This document shows, in pieces, positions 52,129-61,524 of a stretch of 64,000 nucleotides of DNA. The translations under genes and the position numbers were made by a program. Numbering within the stretch: the first letter of the stretch is position 1; every line of letters starts with the position of its first letter. The DNA lies in NCBI GenBank assembly GCA_963728825.1, contig CAVSLA010000001.1, forward strand, positions 310,001 through 374,000. Reading direction: 5' to 3'. This DNA comes from CAVREM01 sp963728825. Lineage in GTDB: Bacteria; Acidobacteriota; Vicinamibacteria; Vicinamibacterales; CAVVIG01. The notes under the pieces are model-generated. The model ran no database searches, was not told the origin of the DNA, and saw only the letters and a list, made by a program, of their open reading frames with translations.

Positions 52129-53290
52129 AGTTCTCGCGTTCGTCGCGGCGATGGCGTTCGGAACCGTCGGCAGCGCGTCGGCACAGACCGTCGCGGGCGT
52201 CATCGATTTTCTCGTCACGGGGCACTCTGTCGAAACCGGCAGCGTCGAGCGCGACGCCGCGGCAGCGGCCGCGACGAGCTTGACGATTTCACGCGCGCTG
52301 CAGGCCAATCTCGCCACGCTGCCGGTCTCGACTTCGTCCGGCGGCTTTGTCTACCGCTTTCATCCCGAGCTGGGAACCGTGCAGCGCGCCTCATCGAGCT
52401 TCGGGCCGTTCTTCGTCGAGCGCGCGTTGACCACCGGCCATGGCGCCGCCTCGATCGGCCTCACGCTGCAACATTGGCGCTTCAACGAGCTCGACGGCCG
52501 CAGCCTTCGCGCCGGAACACTCGAAACGACCGCGAACCAGTTCGTCGACGAACGCGAGCCGTTCGACGTCGACAGGCTGAGTCTCGCGATCGACGCCGAC
52601 ATCGCGACGCTGCACGGCAGCGTTGGCATCGGCAGCCGGATGGAACTGGCCGCCTCGCTGCCGTTCGTCGCCTTGAGGGTGAACGGAACGCGCGTCAACG
52701 CCTATCGCGGCCAGGTGTTCACTCAAGCCCAGGCGTCGGCCACGGCGGTCGGGCTCGCTGATGCCGTGGTGCGGACGAAGGTCACGATCTTCGAAGAGAG
52801 CGGTGCCGGCGTGGCGGCGGCCGTCGAAGCCCGCCTGCCGACCGGGCGTCAAGAGGATCTGCTCGGCACCGGCAGCATGTACTGGAAATTCATCGGCATC
52901 GGATCATTGGAAGGCGACCGGCTCGCGACGCACCTCAACGTCGGAATGGGATTCGGCGGGCTGGCGCGCGATTTCACGGCGTCCGGCGCCATCGCGGCTG
53001 CCGCCACCGAGCGGCTGACGCTGACCGGCGAGCTGGTTGGCCGGTGGATGGACACGCCGGGCGGCATCAGGACGGTTGCGGCCCGGCACCCGACCCTGAT
53101 CGACGTCCGCACGCTGCGATTGACGCCCGACGACTCGAAGCTGGCGATGATCTCGGTGTCGCCCGGCTTCAAATGGAACGTCAGCAGCACCTGGGTGCTC
53201 ATCGGCAGTGCCGCGATCCCTCTGACGGACGGCGGTCTGACCGCCAGGGTGACGCCGTTTATCGGTTTGGATTACTCGTCGGAACGTTGA
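52115..53290 (+). CDS. Outer-membrane beta-barrel, MetA-pathway/phenol-transport-like
   Basis: A signal peptide (VLAFVAAMAFGTVGSASAQ) precedes ~370 residues of alternating amphipathic strands, such as ASIGLTLQHWRFNELDGRSL, LHGSVGIGSRMELAASLPFV, RTKVTIFEESGAGVAAAVEA and LATHLNVGMGFGGLARDF. The protein ends with a barrel-like strand (VTPFIGLDYSS). This resembles barrels annotated as meta-cleavage pathway or phenol transporters, whose cargo is rarely proven. The ATG at 52115 lies within the 3' end of the BACON lipoprotein gene, so the two are likely co-translated and may form one envelope complex. A second ATG at 52118 gives the same protein. Confidence 0.76.
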   Translation: MMTTRVLAFVAAMAFGTVGSASAQTVAGVIDFLVTGHSVETGSVERDAAAAAATSLTISRALQANLATLPVSTSSGGFVYRFHPELGTVQRASSSFGPFFVERALTTGHGAASIGLTLQHWRFNELDGRSLRAGTLETTANQFVDEREPFDVDRLSLAIDADIATLHGSVGIGSRMELAASLPFVALRVNGTRVNAYRGQVFTQAQASATAVGLADAVVRTKVTIFEESGAGVAAAVEARLPTGRQEDLLGTGSMYWKFIGIGSLEGDRLATHLNVGMGFGGLARDFTASGAIAAAATERLTLTGELVGRWMDTPGGIRTVAARHPTLIDVRTLRLTPDDSKLAMISVSPGFKWNVSSTWVLIGSAAIPLTDGGLTARVTPFIGLDYSSER

Positions 53291-53314
53291 GACTGACGGC
53301 GCGGTGGCTGGGGG

Positions 53315-54433
53315 TCACCGCTCTGCTCGCGCGGTCTCGATCAACCACTGCTCGGCGCTTTTTCGCAGCGTGAAGCTCCAGACGCGCGGCTCGACGCGCG
53401 GCTCGCGGCTGCCGACTTTGGGGGTGTAGCGCACGGAACCGGTGCACACGGCCGTGGCCGAGACACCGCGCGGCTGAATCTCGCAGGCACTGAAAGTAAG
53501 TGATTGCGCCTCGAGATCGTCGAAGGCCCGCGCCAGCGCGGACTGGTTGACGGAGGGCCAGACGGTCTGCGCGAGTCGCGCGTCGAGACGATCGTACGCC
53601 GCCTGATACTGATTGATCACCGCCCTCACCCGGCCCACATCGTCGATGACCGCCGGAGGGGCGGGAATCGCTTCGATGGCAGCGGCGACAGCCGGGGCGG
53701 GAGGCAGCGCCGTGACATTGGGCAGCGCCGCCGGGGCGGTCGCCGGGGTGCGCGCGGGCGGCGGTGGCGGAACGAATACCGGTTCGACCGTTTCTACCAC
53801 GCCACCTGGCGGCGGGACGAACCCCGACGGAAGGGCGACCGGTGGAAGTGGTTCGGGGTTTCGTGCGACCGTGACCGCGCTCGCGAGATCGACGAACGCG
53901 CCCGTGGTGGCTTCCACAGGAGCATCGACCACGATCTCGCCGACGACGAGTGACGGCTCGGGAATCGGAACGAGCGCAGCGACCTGACCGATCTGGTACG
54001 ACCGAAGGAGTGCGGTGTTGTCGGTGGTCGGCGACGCAGGGACTTCCGCCGTGTCAGTTCGCGAAGGGAATCGGGTATTGCCAATCCATAAGACGCCGAG
54101 CGTGATCGCGGCAAAGGCCGCAGCCGCGGCCACAAATGCCCAGGCATGCCGGCGCGGCTGTTGAGGTCGTTCGGCTGCCGCAAGCGCCGCCGTCAGCGCC
54201 GTGATCTCGGGCCGTGACGGATCCAGCTCGTTGAGCTCGTCGAGCGCGGCGTGGGCATCCTCGAAGCGGCGACGCTCGATCGCGGTTCGCGCGGCCTCGA
54301 GCCGCCGATCGATGCGCTTTTTCAGCGCACGTTGTTCGAAACGCGCCCAGCCCTCGAGCGAGACCAGTGGCCGCGATTGTTCCTCCGGACCGTCCAGCCG
54401 AGGTGCCTCGGAAGTCTGGCTCAGCAAGGGCAC
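53315..54433 (-). CDS. Single-pass membrane protein with TPR-like N-terminus and NTF2-like C-terminus
   Basis: The N-terminal ~90 residues are charged helices with a TPR-like unit (RRFEDAHAALDELNELDPSR), followed by one membrane helix (WAFVAAAAAFAAITLGVLWI). A long Pro/Val/Ala-rich linker crosses to the C-terminal ~110 residues (VRAVINQYQAAYDRLDARLA, QTVWPSVNQSALARAFDDLE), which look like the SnoaL/NTF2-like domain often found at the end of bacterial Ser/Thr kinases and sensors. No kinase is present here. The start is a GTG at 54433, 33 bp after the glnS stop on the same strand. The function is unknown. Confidence 0.72.
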   Translation of the reverse strand: MPLLSQTSEAPRLDGPEEQSRPLVSLEGWARFEQRALKKRIDRRLEAARTAIERRRFEDAHAALDELNELDPSRPEITALTAALAAAERPQQPRRHAWAFVAAAAAFAAITLGVLWIGNTRFPSRTDTAEVPASPTTDNTALLRSYQIGQVAALVPIPEPSLVVGEIVVDAPVEATTGAFVDLASAVTVARNPEPLPPVALPSGFVPPPGGVVETVEPVFVPPPPPARTPATAPAALPNVTALPPAPAVAAAIEAIPAPPAVIDDVGRVRAVINQYQAAYDRLDARLAQTVWPSVNQSALARAFDDLEAQSLTFSACEIQPRGVSATAVCTGSVRYTPKVGSREPRVEPRVWSFTLRKSAEQWLIETARAER

Positions 54434-54466
54434 GCCGCGCCGAGCTGCAAGACGAGTTCCGGAACG

Positions 54467-56164
54467 CTACGGCTGTCGCTGCTCGATTTTCGCCCACGTG
54501 TCGCGCAGGGAGACGGTCCGATTGAACACGAGGACCCCAGGAGTGGAATCCGGGTCGACGCAGAAGTAGCCCAGCCGTTCGAATTGAAACCGACCGGCCA
54601 CTTCGGCGCGAGCCAGGCTTGGCTCTGCCTTACAGCCGCTCAGCACTTCGAGCGAGTGCGGATTGAGGTAGTCGATGAAGGATCCATCCGCGTCCCGTTC
54701 AGGATCCTCCACAGTGAACAGGCGATCGTACAGCCGGATCTCCGCCGGGATGGCATGCTGCGCCGAGACCCAGTGCAGGGTGGCCTTGACCCGCCGGCCA
54801 TCCGGCGAGTCGCCGCCGCGCGTCGCCGGATCGTAGGTGCAGCGCAGCTCGACGACCTCGCCGGCCGGGTCCTTGATCACTTCCTGGCACGTGATGAAAT
54901 AGGCGCAGCGCAGCCGGACCTCGCGGCCGGGTGACAGACGGAAGAACTTCTTCGGCGGATCCTCACGGAAATCATCGCGCTCGATGTAGAGCTCGCGCGA
55001 GAACGGCACCTTTCGATACCCGGCCGACGGGTCCTCGGGATTGTTGATGACGTCGACCTCCTCGACCGAATCCTCGGGGTAGTTGGTGAGGACGATCTTC
55101 AATGGCCTGAGGACCGTCATGACGCGCGGCGCCCGCCGGTTCAGATCGTCACGGATGCTGTGTTCGAGCTGCGCCACATCGATGACGTTCTCTTTCTTGG
55201 CGACGCCGATGCGGGTGCAGAAATCGCGGATCGACTCCGGGGTATAGCCCCGGCGGCGCAGACCGCTGATGGTCGGCATGCGCGGATCGTCCCAGCCGGA
55301 GACGCGCCGCTGCTGCACCAGCTGCAGCAGCTTCCGCTTGCTCATCACCGTGTAGTTCAGATTCAGTCGGGCAAACTCGATCTGTCGCGGCCGATCGTGC
55401 TCGATCAGGTTCTCGACCAGCCAGTCGTAGAGCGGGCGATGGTCCTCGAACTCCAGCGTGCAGAGCGAGTGCGTAATCCGCTCGAGCGCGTCCGACAACG
55501 GATGCGCGTAGTCGTACATCGGGTAGATCGGCCAGGTGTTGCCGGTCCGATGATGCGCGGCGTGGCGGATCCGGTAGAGGGTCGGATCGCGCATGTTCAG
55601 GTTCGGCGACGCCATATCGATCTTCGCGCGCAGCACATGGGCGCCGTCCTCGAACTCACCCGCTCTCATCCGGGCGAACAGATCAAGGCTCTCGGCGATC
55701 GGCCGATCGCGGTACGGGCTGTTCCGTCCCGGTTCGGTCAGGGTGCCGCGGTGGGCGCGAATCTGATCGGCATTGAGCGAGTCGACGTAGGCCTGGTCGC
55801 GCTCGATCAGCTGGACGGCCATCTGGTAGAGCCGCTCGAAGTAGTCGGACGCGAACAAGAGGTTGTCCCAGGTGAAACCGAGCCACTCGACGTCCTCTTT
55901 GATCGCGTCGACGTACTCGACGTCTTCCTTGGCCGGGTTGGTATCGTCGAAGCGCAGGTTGCAGGTCCCGCCGCGCTCGAGGGCCACCCCGAAGTTCAGG
56001 CAGATCGACTTGGCGTGGCCGATGTGCAGATAGCCGTTCGGTTCGGGCGGAAACCTGGTGGCGACGCGCCCATGGTGCTTGCCTGACGCCAGATCCTCAT
56101 CGATGATGGCGCGGATGAAGTCGACGGGCGCGGCGGCTGCCGTGGGCATCGGATCCTCGGACAT
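54467..56164 (-). CDS. glnS: Glutaminyl-tRNA synthetase
   Basis: This class I enzyme charges tRNA-Gln directly. FPPEPNGYLHIGHAKSICLN carries the HIGH motif (residues 47-50), LRFDDTNPAKEDVEYVDAIK and YPMYDYAHPLSDALERITHS are GlnRS-typical, and VMSKRKLLQLVQQ is the KMSKS loop. The MSKRK form and the HTLCTLEF-like SLCTLEFEDHRPLYDW segment separate it from GluRS. The anticodon-binding beta-barrels fill the rest (565 aa in all). The ATG at 56164 was chosen; the in-frame region upstream belongs to the cupin gene. It lies in a minus-strand run after MATE and cupin genes. Confidence 0.96.
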   Translation of the reverse strand: MSEDPMPTAAAAPVDFIRAIIDEDLASGKHHGRVATRFPPEPNGYLHIGHAKSICLNFGVALERGGTCNLRFDDTNPAKEDVEYVDAIKEDVEWLGFTWDNLLFASDYFERLYQMAVQLIERDQAYVDSLNADQIRAHRGTLTEPGRNSPYRDRPIAESLDLFARMRAGEFEDGAHVLRAKIDMASPNLNMRDPTLYRIRHAAHHRTGNTWPIYPMYDYAHPLSDALERITHSLCTLEFEDHRPLYDWLVENLIEHDRPRQIEFARLNLNYTVMSKRKLLQLVQQRRVSGWDDPRMPTISGLRRRGYTPESIRDFCTRIGVAKKENVIDVAQLEHSIRDDLNRRAPRVMTVLRPLKIVLTNYPEDSVEEVDVINNPEDPSAGYRKVPFSRELYIERDDFREDPPKKFFRLSPGREVRLRCAYFITCQEVIKDPAGEVVELRCTYDPATRGGDSPDGRRVKATLHWVSAQHAIPAEIRLYDRLFTVEDPERDADGSFIDYLNPHSLEVLSGCKAEPSLARAEVAGRFQFERLGYFCVDPDSTPGVLVFNRTVSLRDTWAKIEQRQP

Positions 56165-56183
56165 GTGTGTGGCGTGGACTATA

Positions 56184-56606
56184 TTATTCGACAGGCTTCC
56201 AGCGCGACGCGACGCGCCGCCCTTCATCGCCGGGCACCCACACCACCACCACTTTTGCACCGGCGGGCCCGGTCTTGTGCCGCACCTGATCGGGCGGCTT
56301 CACGAACCCGGCCATGCCGGGCGTCAGTCGCTGACTGCGGCCGTTGACGACGTGCTCGAGTTCGCCGGAGACCACGTAGAACATCTCGATCGCCCCATGC
56401 GTGTGATCGCCCGAATCCGAGTTGGCCGGAAACGTCAATTCTCCCAACGATGCCTCGGCGCCGAGGTTGGTCTCATCCAGCATCAGTCGCAGCGTCGTTC
56501 CCGACGGTGAGCGATAGGCAGTGCCTTGCAGTTTCGGCGTCTGCGCGCTCGAGCCGCCGGCGGCGCCCAGGAACGACAGAATCAGGACGGTCAGCAACGT
56601 TCGCAT
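56184..56606 (-). CDS. Exported cupin-domain protein
   Basis: The signal peptide MRTLLTVLILSFLGAAGGSS is followed by one small cupin barrel: LGELTFPANSDSGDHTHGAI with cupin motif 1 (histidines of DHTHG and the Glu of EMFYVVSGE), then MAGFVKPPDQVRHKTGP with the motif 2 histidine. These residues bind a divalent metal in the family. The substrate is unknown. AGGAGG lies 4 bp before the ATG at 56606. The gene follows the MATE gene by 8 bp and precedes glnS by 19 bp. Confidence 0.84.
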   Translation of the reverse strand: MRTLLTVLILSFLGAAGGSSAQTPKLQGTAYRSPSGTTLRLMLDETNLGAEASLGELTFPANSDSGDHTHGAIEMFYVVSGELEHVVNGRSQRLTPGMAGFVKPPDQVRHKTGPAGAKVVVVWVPGDEGRRVASRWKPVE

Positions 56607-56614
56607 CGTGCCTC

Positions 56615-58036
56615 CTAAATGTGCTGGGTTTTCCACCTGCCAAGACGAAACAGCAATCCGCTGACGACCGCGAGCGCCGAAAACGCGACGCTCACCGCCA
56701 CGAACACGCCGGTCGGGCCGAATCCCAACGGATAGGCCAGCAGCCAGGCGAGCGGAATCTCCAGCAGCCAGAGACAGACCAGGTAGATGAGGGTCGGGGT
56801 CCTGGTATCGCCGGCGCCGTTGAACGCCTGGGTCAGCACCATACCGTAGCCGTAGAACAGAAATCCCGCCGCGACGATCCGCAGGCAGCGGACACCGTAG
56901 GGAATGACCTCCGGATCGCTCGAAAACAGCCGAATCAGCTGCGGCGCGAACAACAGAAAGATCAAGCCGACCGTGACCAGACAGCCGGTGTTGTACAGGC
57001 CGGCCCGCCAGACTGCCGCTTCCGCGCGGTCCGGGCGCCGTGCGCCCAGGTTCTGCCCGACGAGCGTCGCGGCAGCGTTGCTCACGCCGAACGAGGGCAG
57101 CAAGGCAAACATGATGATCCGGATGCCGATCGTATTACCGGCCACCGCCGCACTGCCAAAGCCGGTCAGGATGCGGACCAATCCCATCCAGGAGGCGGTC
57201 GCGATGAAGTTCTGGAACACGCCGACCCCTGACATCCGCATGATCGACGCCATCACCGGACCGTCGATCCTGAAATGCGCAGCGGTCAGCACAACGCGGC
57301 TGTCGCCTCGCGTCAGCCGGTACAGCTGATACACGACGCCGGAGGTCCGGCCGATCGCGGTGCCGACCGCGGCGCCGGTCACGCCCATTTCAGGAAACGG
57401 ACCCCAGCCGAAAATCAGGCACGGCCCGAGGATGATGTTCACGGCATTCGCGAACCAGAGGACGCGCATCGCAATCGCCGCGTCGCCGGCGCCGCGAAAG
57501 ATCGCGTTGATCAGGAACAGCAGCAGCACGCTGCCGCTGGCGCCGAGCATGATGCGCGTGAAGTTGGCGCCGGTCCGCACCACGTCCTCGCTGGCACCCA
57601 TCAGTCGCAGCAGCGACGGCGCCGTCGCCACGCCGATTCCGCCGACGACGATGCCGACCAGCACGCCGACCACGATCGATTGCACGGCGGCCCGCGCCGC
57701 ACCGTCCGGATCCTTCTCACCGATCCGCCGTGAGACGGTCGCGATCGCGCCGATCGAGAGCCCCATCGCCACCGCATAGACGATCGTCATCAGCGATTCG
57801 GTGATGCCGACCGTGGCGACGGCGTCGGCGCCGAGCCGGCCGACGAAGAAGATGTCCGCGACCGCGAACACCGACTCCATCATCATCTCGAGCACCATCG
57901 GCACGGCCAGCAGGATGACGGCGCGGCCGACCGGTACTTCGGTGTAGTCCTGGTGGGAGCCCTTGACCGCCTCGCGCAGCGTCGCCCACACCCCTGGAGA
58001 CGGGGCTACAGCGGTGGCGGCGGCCGGTTGAGACAT
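56615..58036 (-). CDS. MATE-family multidrug/Na+ antiporter
   Basis: The 473-residue protein has twelve membrane helices in two homologous six-helix halves, with the MATE signatures VPMVLEMMMESVFAVADIFF, VGRLGADAVATVGITESLMT and, in the second half, FGSAAVAGNTIGIRIIMFAL and ATLVGQNLGARRPDRAE. Members export cationic drugs or metabolites in exchange for Na+ or H+. The N-terminal ~35 residues are cytoplasmic. The 77-bp gap to the E1 gene upstream carries a perfect inverted repeat. It is followed by the cupin gene. Confidence 0.93.
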   Translation of the reverse strand: MSQPAAATAVAPSPGVWATLREAVKGSHQDYTEVPVGRAVILLAVPMVLEMMMESVFAVADIFFVGRLGADAVATVGITESLMTIVYAVAMGLSIGAIATVSRRIGEKDPDGAARAAVQSIVVGVLVGIVVGGIGVATAPSLLRLMGASEDVVRTGANFTRIMLGASGSVLLLFLINAIFRGAGDAAIAMRVLWFANAVNIILGPCLIFGWGPFPEMGVTGAAVGTAIGRTSGVVYQLYRLTRGDSRVVLTAAHFRIDGPVMASIMRMSGVGVFQNFIATASWMGLVRILTGFGSAAVAGNTIGIRIIMFALLPSFGVSNAAATLVGQNLGARRPDRAEAAVWRAGLYNTGCLVTVGLIFLLFAPQLIRLFSSDPEVIPYGVRCLRIVAAGFLFYGYGMVLTQAFNGAGDTRTPTLIYLVCLWLLEIPLAWLLAYPLGFGPTGVFVAVSVAFSALAVVSGLLFRLGRWKTQHI

Positions 58037-58054
58037 CCGCTCAGTCTAACCTAC

Positions 58055-58114
58055 GGGGTCAGATCTTGATTCGTGACGCGGCGCGATCGTCGTCACGAAT
58101 CAAGATCTGACCCC
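58055..58114. repeat. Perfect 24-bp inverted repeat between two minus-strand genes
   Basis: Positions 58055-58078 and 58091-58114 are exact reverse complements separated by 12 bp; the outer ends read GGGGTCAG...CTGACCCC. The right arm touches the stop codon of the E1 gene. The size and GGGGTCAGATC motif are like REP/REPIN elements or a strong terminator between the E1 and MATE genes. Confidence 0.9.
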
Positions 58115-60585
58115 TAGTACGCCACCAGCAGCCGCGCGGCGCGTTCAACCCGCGCCTCGCCGGGCAGAAAGTATTCTTCGAGCGGCGGCGAATACGGCAC
58201 CGGCGTGTCGAGTGCTCCGACCACCCGGACCGGCGCATCGAGCCACTCGAACGCTTCTTCCTGCAGAATTGCGGCGATGCTTTCGCCGATGCCGCCGGTC
58301 CGCGTATCTTCGTGCACGACCAGCACGCGGTGACAGTGCCGCGCGAGGTGCAGCAGGGCGCCGCGATCGAGCGGAGCGAGGCTGCGGAGATCGAGCACCG
58401 AGGCTTCGATGCCGTCTGCGGCAAGCCGCGCCGCAACCCGCAGCGCGACGTGAACATAGGCGCCATACGAAACAATGGCGAGGTGATCGCCCTGGCGGCG
58501 GAGGGCGGCGCGGCCGATGACGAGCGGCGGCGGCGGATCGGCGGCCAACACCTGCTTGATCCGCGGGTCGCGGTAGAGCGCGATGTGTTCGTAGTAAAGG
58601 ACCGGATCGGGGTCGGCAACGGCCGCCGCCATCAGCGCCCTGGCGTCAGAGGGCGTCGACGGCACGACGATCTTCAGACCTGGCGTTCGATAGAACCAGG
58701 CCTCCGTATTCTGCGAGTGGTACGGGCCGGCGTGGCGCAGGCCGCCGAACGGCATGCGGACCACCATCGGGACATCCGCGCCCCAGCGGTAGCGGATCTT
58801 CGCGGCATTGTTGACCAGTTGGTTGAAGCCGGTCGCCACGAAGTCGTTGAACTGCATCTCGCCAATCGGCCGCTGCCCCGCCAGCGCCGCGCCGACACAG
58901 ACGCCGAGAATGGCGCCTTCCGCCAGCGGTGAGTTGAGGATCCGATCGCCGAAGTCGTTCAGCAGCGGGCGCAGCAACAGGAAGGCGTTGCCGTATTTGC
59001 CTCCGACGTCCTGCCCGTAGACGAACACGCGCGGGTCAGCTCTCAGCGCGTCGCCGACGCCCAGCATCACGGCCTCGAGAAACGTCCGCCCTTTCGGATC
59101 GACCGGCGGCCCCGGGTCCAACGCCAGTCCTTCGGAAACGCGCGTTCCCGACACGCCTGTTGTCAGCCGGGCCTCAGGATCGAGGACTTCGACGTGCGTT
59201 CTCGGCGGCTCGCCGGCGAGGACTCCCGCGCCCGCCGTCCACGGTTCCGGCCACGGCGCATCGATGATGGCTCTCGCCTGCGACTCGACGACCGACTCGG
59301 ACTCGGCGCGAAACCGATCGATGTCCTGGGCAGACACGATGCCGTCCGCCTGCAGGCGCGCCGCATAGGTCGCAAGCGGATCACGTGCCGCCCAATAGGT
59401 ATAAAGGTCGCGTTCGACGTATCCCTGCTCGGTCGCGGCCGGATACTCCCAGGACGGCTGAGGATCGCGGCCCAGATAGAGCATGTCGTCGTGGTGGGCA
59501 TGACCGCACATCCGCATCGCCACCAGCTCGATGAGCGCAGGACCCAGACCCGCCCGCGCCCGCTCCGCAGCCCAGCTGAACGCGGCAGCGATGGCGTCCG
59601 GGTCGGTGCCATCCAGGGTGATGCCCGGCACTCCGTAGCCCGCTGCCTTGTCCGCGAAGACGCGGACGATGGATTGATCGGCGATCGGGGTGGACAATGC
59701 CGTCTGGTTGTTCTGAACGCAGAAGATCGCGGGCAGCCGGCGGACCGCGCACAGATTGATCGCCTCGTGCCATTCTCCGAGCGAGGAACCGCCGTCGCCG
59801 ATGAACGAGATCGCTACCCGGCCGGTGCCCTCGCGCTGGAAGGCCAGCGCGAGACCGGCGATCGTCAGCGACGCGATCCCCAGCGGTGCGGTCGGCGGAA
59901 GAATGCCCCAGGCGAAGTCGCCGATATTCAGGTCCTTGCCGTCCAGCGGCGGACCGGCTTTCGCCATCTGGGCGTTGAGTACCATCCGAACGGTCGCCGG
60001 ATCGCAGCGCATCGCCAGCGCAGCCCCGAGATCGCGGATGAGCGGGGCGATGACATCACCGGTCCACTTTCCGTCGACCCGCCACTCGGCGCCGCGCCGC
60101 AGCCTGATCGCCGCCGCGTAGATCGCTTCCTGCCCGAGCGATCGAAAACCCTTGCCCTGGAAGGCGGTGTTCTCATACCGGACTTCGCCGCTCGAGAAGA
60201 ACGCCTTGAGGCGGTTGTCGGTTGCCCTCGTCAGGATCATGCCGCGCAGGATCTCCCGTCGCTCGTCCGGTGTGAGCGATGCCGCCAGGGCGGCGCGTCG
60301 GAGGAATCCGTCGCAGGCCTCCACGAGCTCGTCAGCGGCCTGTCTGATCCGCATGGCGGCGGTCGCCCCCGGCGTCGGATCGGGAAGTTCAGGAAAAGTC
60401 GGCTTCGCCGACAGCCGGCGGCGCAGCTCGCGCGCCACGGCGGGACGCATCGCGTCAATATCGGCGGCCTCGGCCACTGACAGGACGGCCTCGGTCACCT
60501 CGTCGAGCGCGAACGGATATCGTTCGGCGATGAAGGCGGCGAGCCTCGGGAGAACGCCCGCCATCTGTTCGACTTCTCTGGGCAT
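58114..60585 (-). CDS. 2-oxoacid dehydrogenase E1 component, alpha-beta fusion
   Basis: The 823-residue protein joins both E1 subunits in one chain. The alpha half (to about residue 470) has the thiamine diphosphate motif ISFIGDGGSSLGEWHEAINL ending in CVQNNQ, and GHAHHDDMLYLG. The beta half has VFVYGQDVGGKYGNAFLLLR, SPLAEGAILGVCVGAALAGQ, MQFNDFVATGFNQLVNNAAK and PFGGLRHAGPYHSQNTEAWF. It should decarboxylate pyruvate or branched-chain 2-oxo acids and pass the acyl group to a lipoyl E2. No E2 or E3 is in the window. An extra ~100-residue helical domain precedes the alpha part. Fused forms of this kind are usual in Acidobacteria and Bacteroidetes. Confidence 0.9.
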   Translation of the reverse strand: MPREVEQMAGVLPRLAAFIAERYPFALDEVTEAVLSVAEAADIDAMRPAVARELRRRLSAKPTFPELPDPTPGATAAMRIRQAADELVEACDGFLRRAALAASLTPDERREILRGMILTRATDNRLKAFFSSGEVRYENTAFQGKGFRSLGQEAIYAAAIRLRRGAEWRVDGKWTGDVIAPLIRDLGAALAMRCDPATVRMVLNAQMAKAGPPLDGKDLNIGDFAWGILPPTAPLGIASLTIAGLALAFQREGTGRVAISFIGDGGSSLGEWHEAINLCAVRRLPAIFCVQNNQTALSTPIADQSIVRVFADKAAGYGVPGITLDGTDPDAIAAAFSWAAERARAGLGPALIELVAMRMCGHAHHDDMLYLGRDPQPSWEYPAATEQGYVERDLYTYWAARDPLATYAARLQADGIVSAQDIDRFRAESESVVESQARAIIDAPWPEPWTAGAGVLAGEPPRTHVEVLDPEARLTTGVSGTRVSEGLALDPGPPVDPKGRTFLEAVMLGVGDALRADPRVFVYGQDVGGKYGNAFLLLRPLLNDFGDRILNSPLAEGAILGVCVGAALAGQRPIGEMQFNDFVATGFNQLVNNAAKIRYRWGADVPMVVRMPFGGLRHAGPYHSQNTEAWFYRTPGLKIVVPSTPSDARALMAAAVADPDPVLYYEHIALYRDPRIKQVLAADPPPPLVIGRAALRRQGDHLAIVSYGAYVHVALRVAARLAADGIEASVLDLRSLAPLDRGALLHLARHCHRVLVVHEDTRTGGIGESIAAILQEEAFEWLDAPVRVVGALDTPVPYSPPLEEYFLPGEARVERAARLLVAY

Positions 60586-60644
60586 CGGTAAGTTATCGTA
60601 GCGGGTCGAGAGCGTCTTTCGACACCTGATCTTGACAGCGCGAC

Positions 60645-61490
60645 ATGACCTTCACGACGCTGATTGACCCGACCACCCTCGCCGCACGCCTGGAAGATCC
60701 CGCGTATGTCGTCGTCGACTGCCGGTTCATGCTCAATGATCCGTCATGGGGTCGGATCGCGTACTCGACGGCCCATATTCCGGGAGCTGTGTACGCCGAT
60801 CTCAATCGGGACCTGTCGGGCAGACCAACCGGCACCAACGGACGTCATCCTCTACCGGATATCGACGCGCTCTCAACAACGCTCGGCGGGCTTGGCATCG
60901 ACAACGACCGGCAGGTCGTGGCGTACGACCAGGACAGCGGAATTTTTGCGAGCCGGCTCTGGTGGTTGATGCGCTGGCTGGGACACGACAGTGTTGCGGT
61001 ATTGGACGGGGGATTCGCGGGATGGACCGCCGCAGGGTTTCCCGTGTCCTCGGCCGTCGAGGCGCCGGTCCAGCGGAGGTTCGTGGCCAGACCGCGGCAC
61101 GACGCCTCCATCGCGGTCGGCGAGGTCGTGGCCATCGTCGAGTCGGGCGGCCAGCGCCTGCTCGACGCCCGGGCGCCGGAACGCTTCAACGGTTCGGTGG
61201 AGCCGATCGACCGCATCGGCGGACACATCCCGGGGGCACGCAACCACCACTACATGGCCAACCTGGACGCGAACGGTCGTTTCCGGTCGGCAGCAGCGCT
61301 TCGGTCGCAAATCGAGGAAGCACTGGACGGCGCGGCGCCTGGGGAAACGGTCTGCTACTGCGGTTCCGGCGTCACCGCTTGTCACAATCTCCTGGCGATG
61401 GAACACGCTGGGCTGACCGGCGCGAAGCTCTATGCGGGCTCGTGGAGTGAGTGGTCGAGTGACGCTGGCAGGGGCATCGAAAAGGCGTGA
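60645..61490 (+). CDS. sseA: Two-domain rhodanese sulfurtransferase
   Basis: The N-terminal rhodanese domain (VVVDCRFMLNDPSWGRIAYS, AHIPGAVYADLNRDLSG) is the non-catalytic half. The C-terminal domain holds the active-site loop CGSGVTA in ETVCYCGSGVTACHNLLAME with the persulfide cysteine. The CGSGVT form is that of 3-mercaptopyruvate sulfurtransferases rather than thiosulfate enzymes (CRxGxT/R). It transfers sulfane sulfur to cyanide or thiols in the cytoplasm; 281 residues is normal. It is divergent from the E1 gene (59 bp between starts) and convergent with the GNAT gene. Confidence 0.92.
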   Translation: MTFTTLIDPTTLAARLEDPAYVVVDCRFMLNDPSWGRIAYSTAHIPGAVYADLNRDLSGRPTGTNGRHPLPDIDALSTTLGGLGIDNDRQVVAYDQDSGIFASRLWWLMRWLGHDSVAVLDGGFAGWTAAGFPVSSAVEAPVQRRFVARPRHDASIAVGEVVAIVESGGQRLLDARAPERFNGSVEPIDRIGGHIPGARNHHYMANLDANGRFRSAAALRSQIEEALDGAAPGETVCYCGSGVTACHNLLAMEHAGLTGAKLYAGSWSEWSSDAGRGIEKA

Positions 61491-61524
61491 GATCCCCTGT
61501 TGTGGTTGCCGGGCCGGCCGAGCC

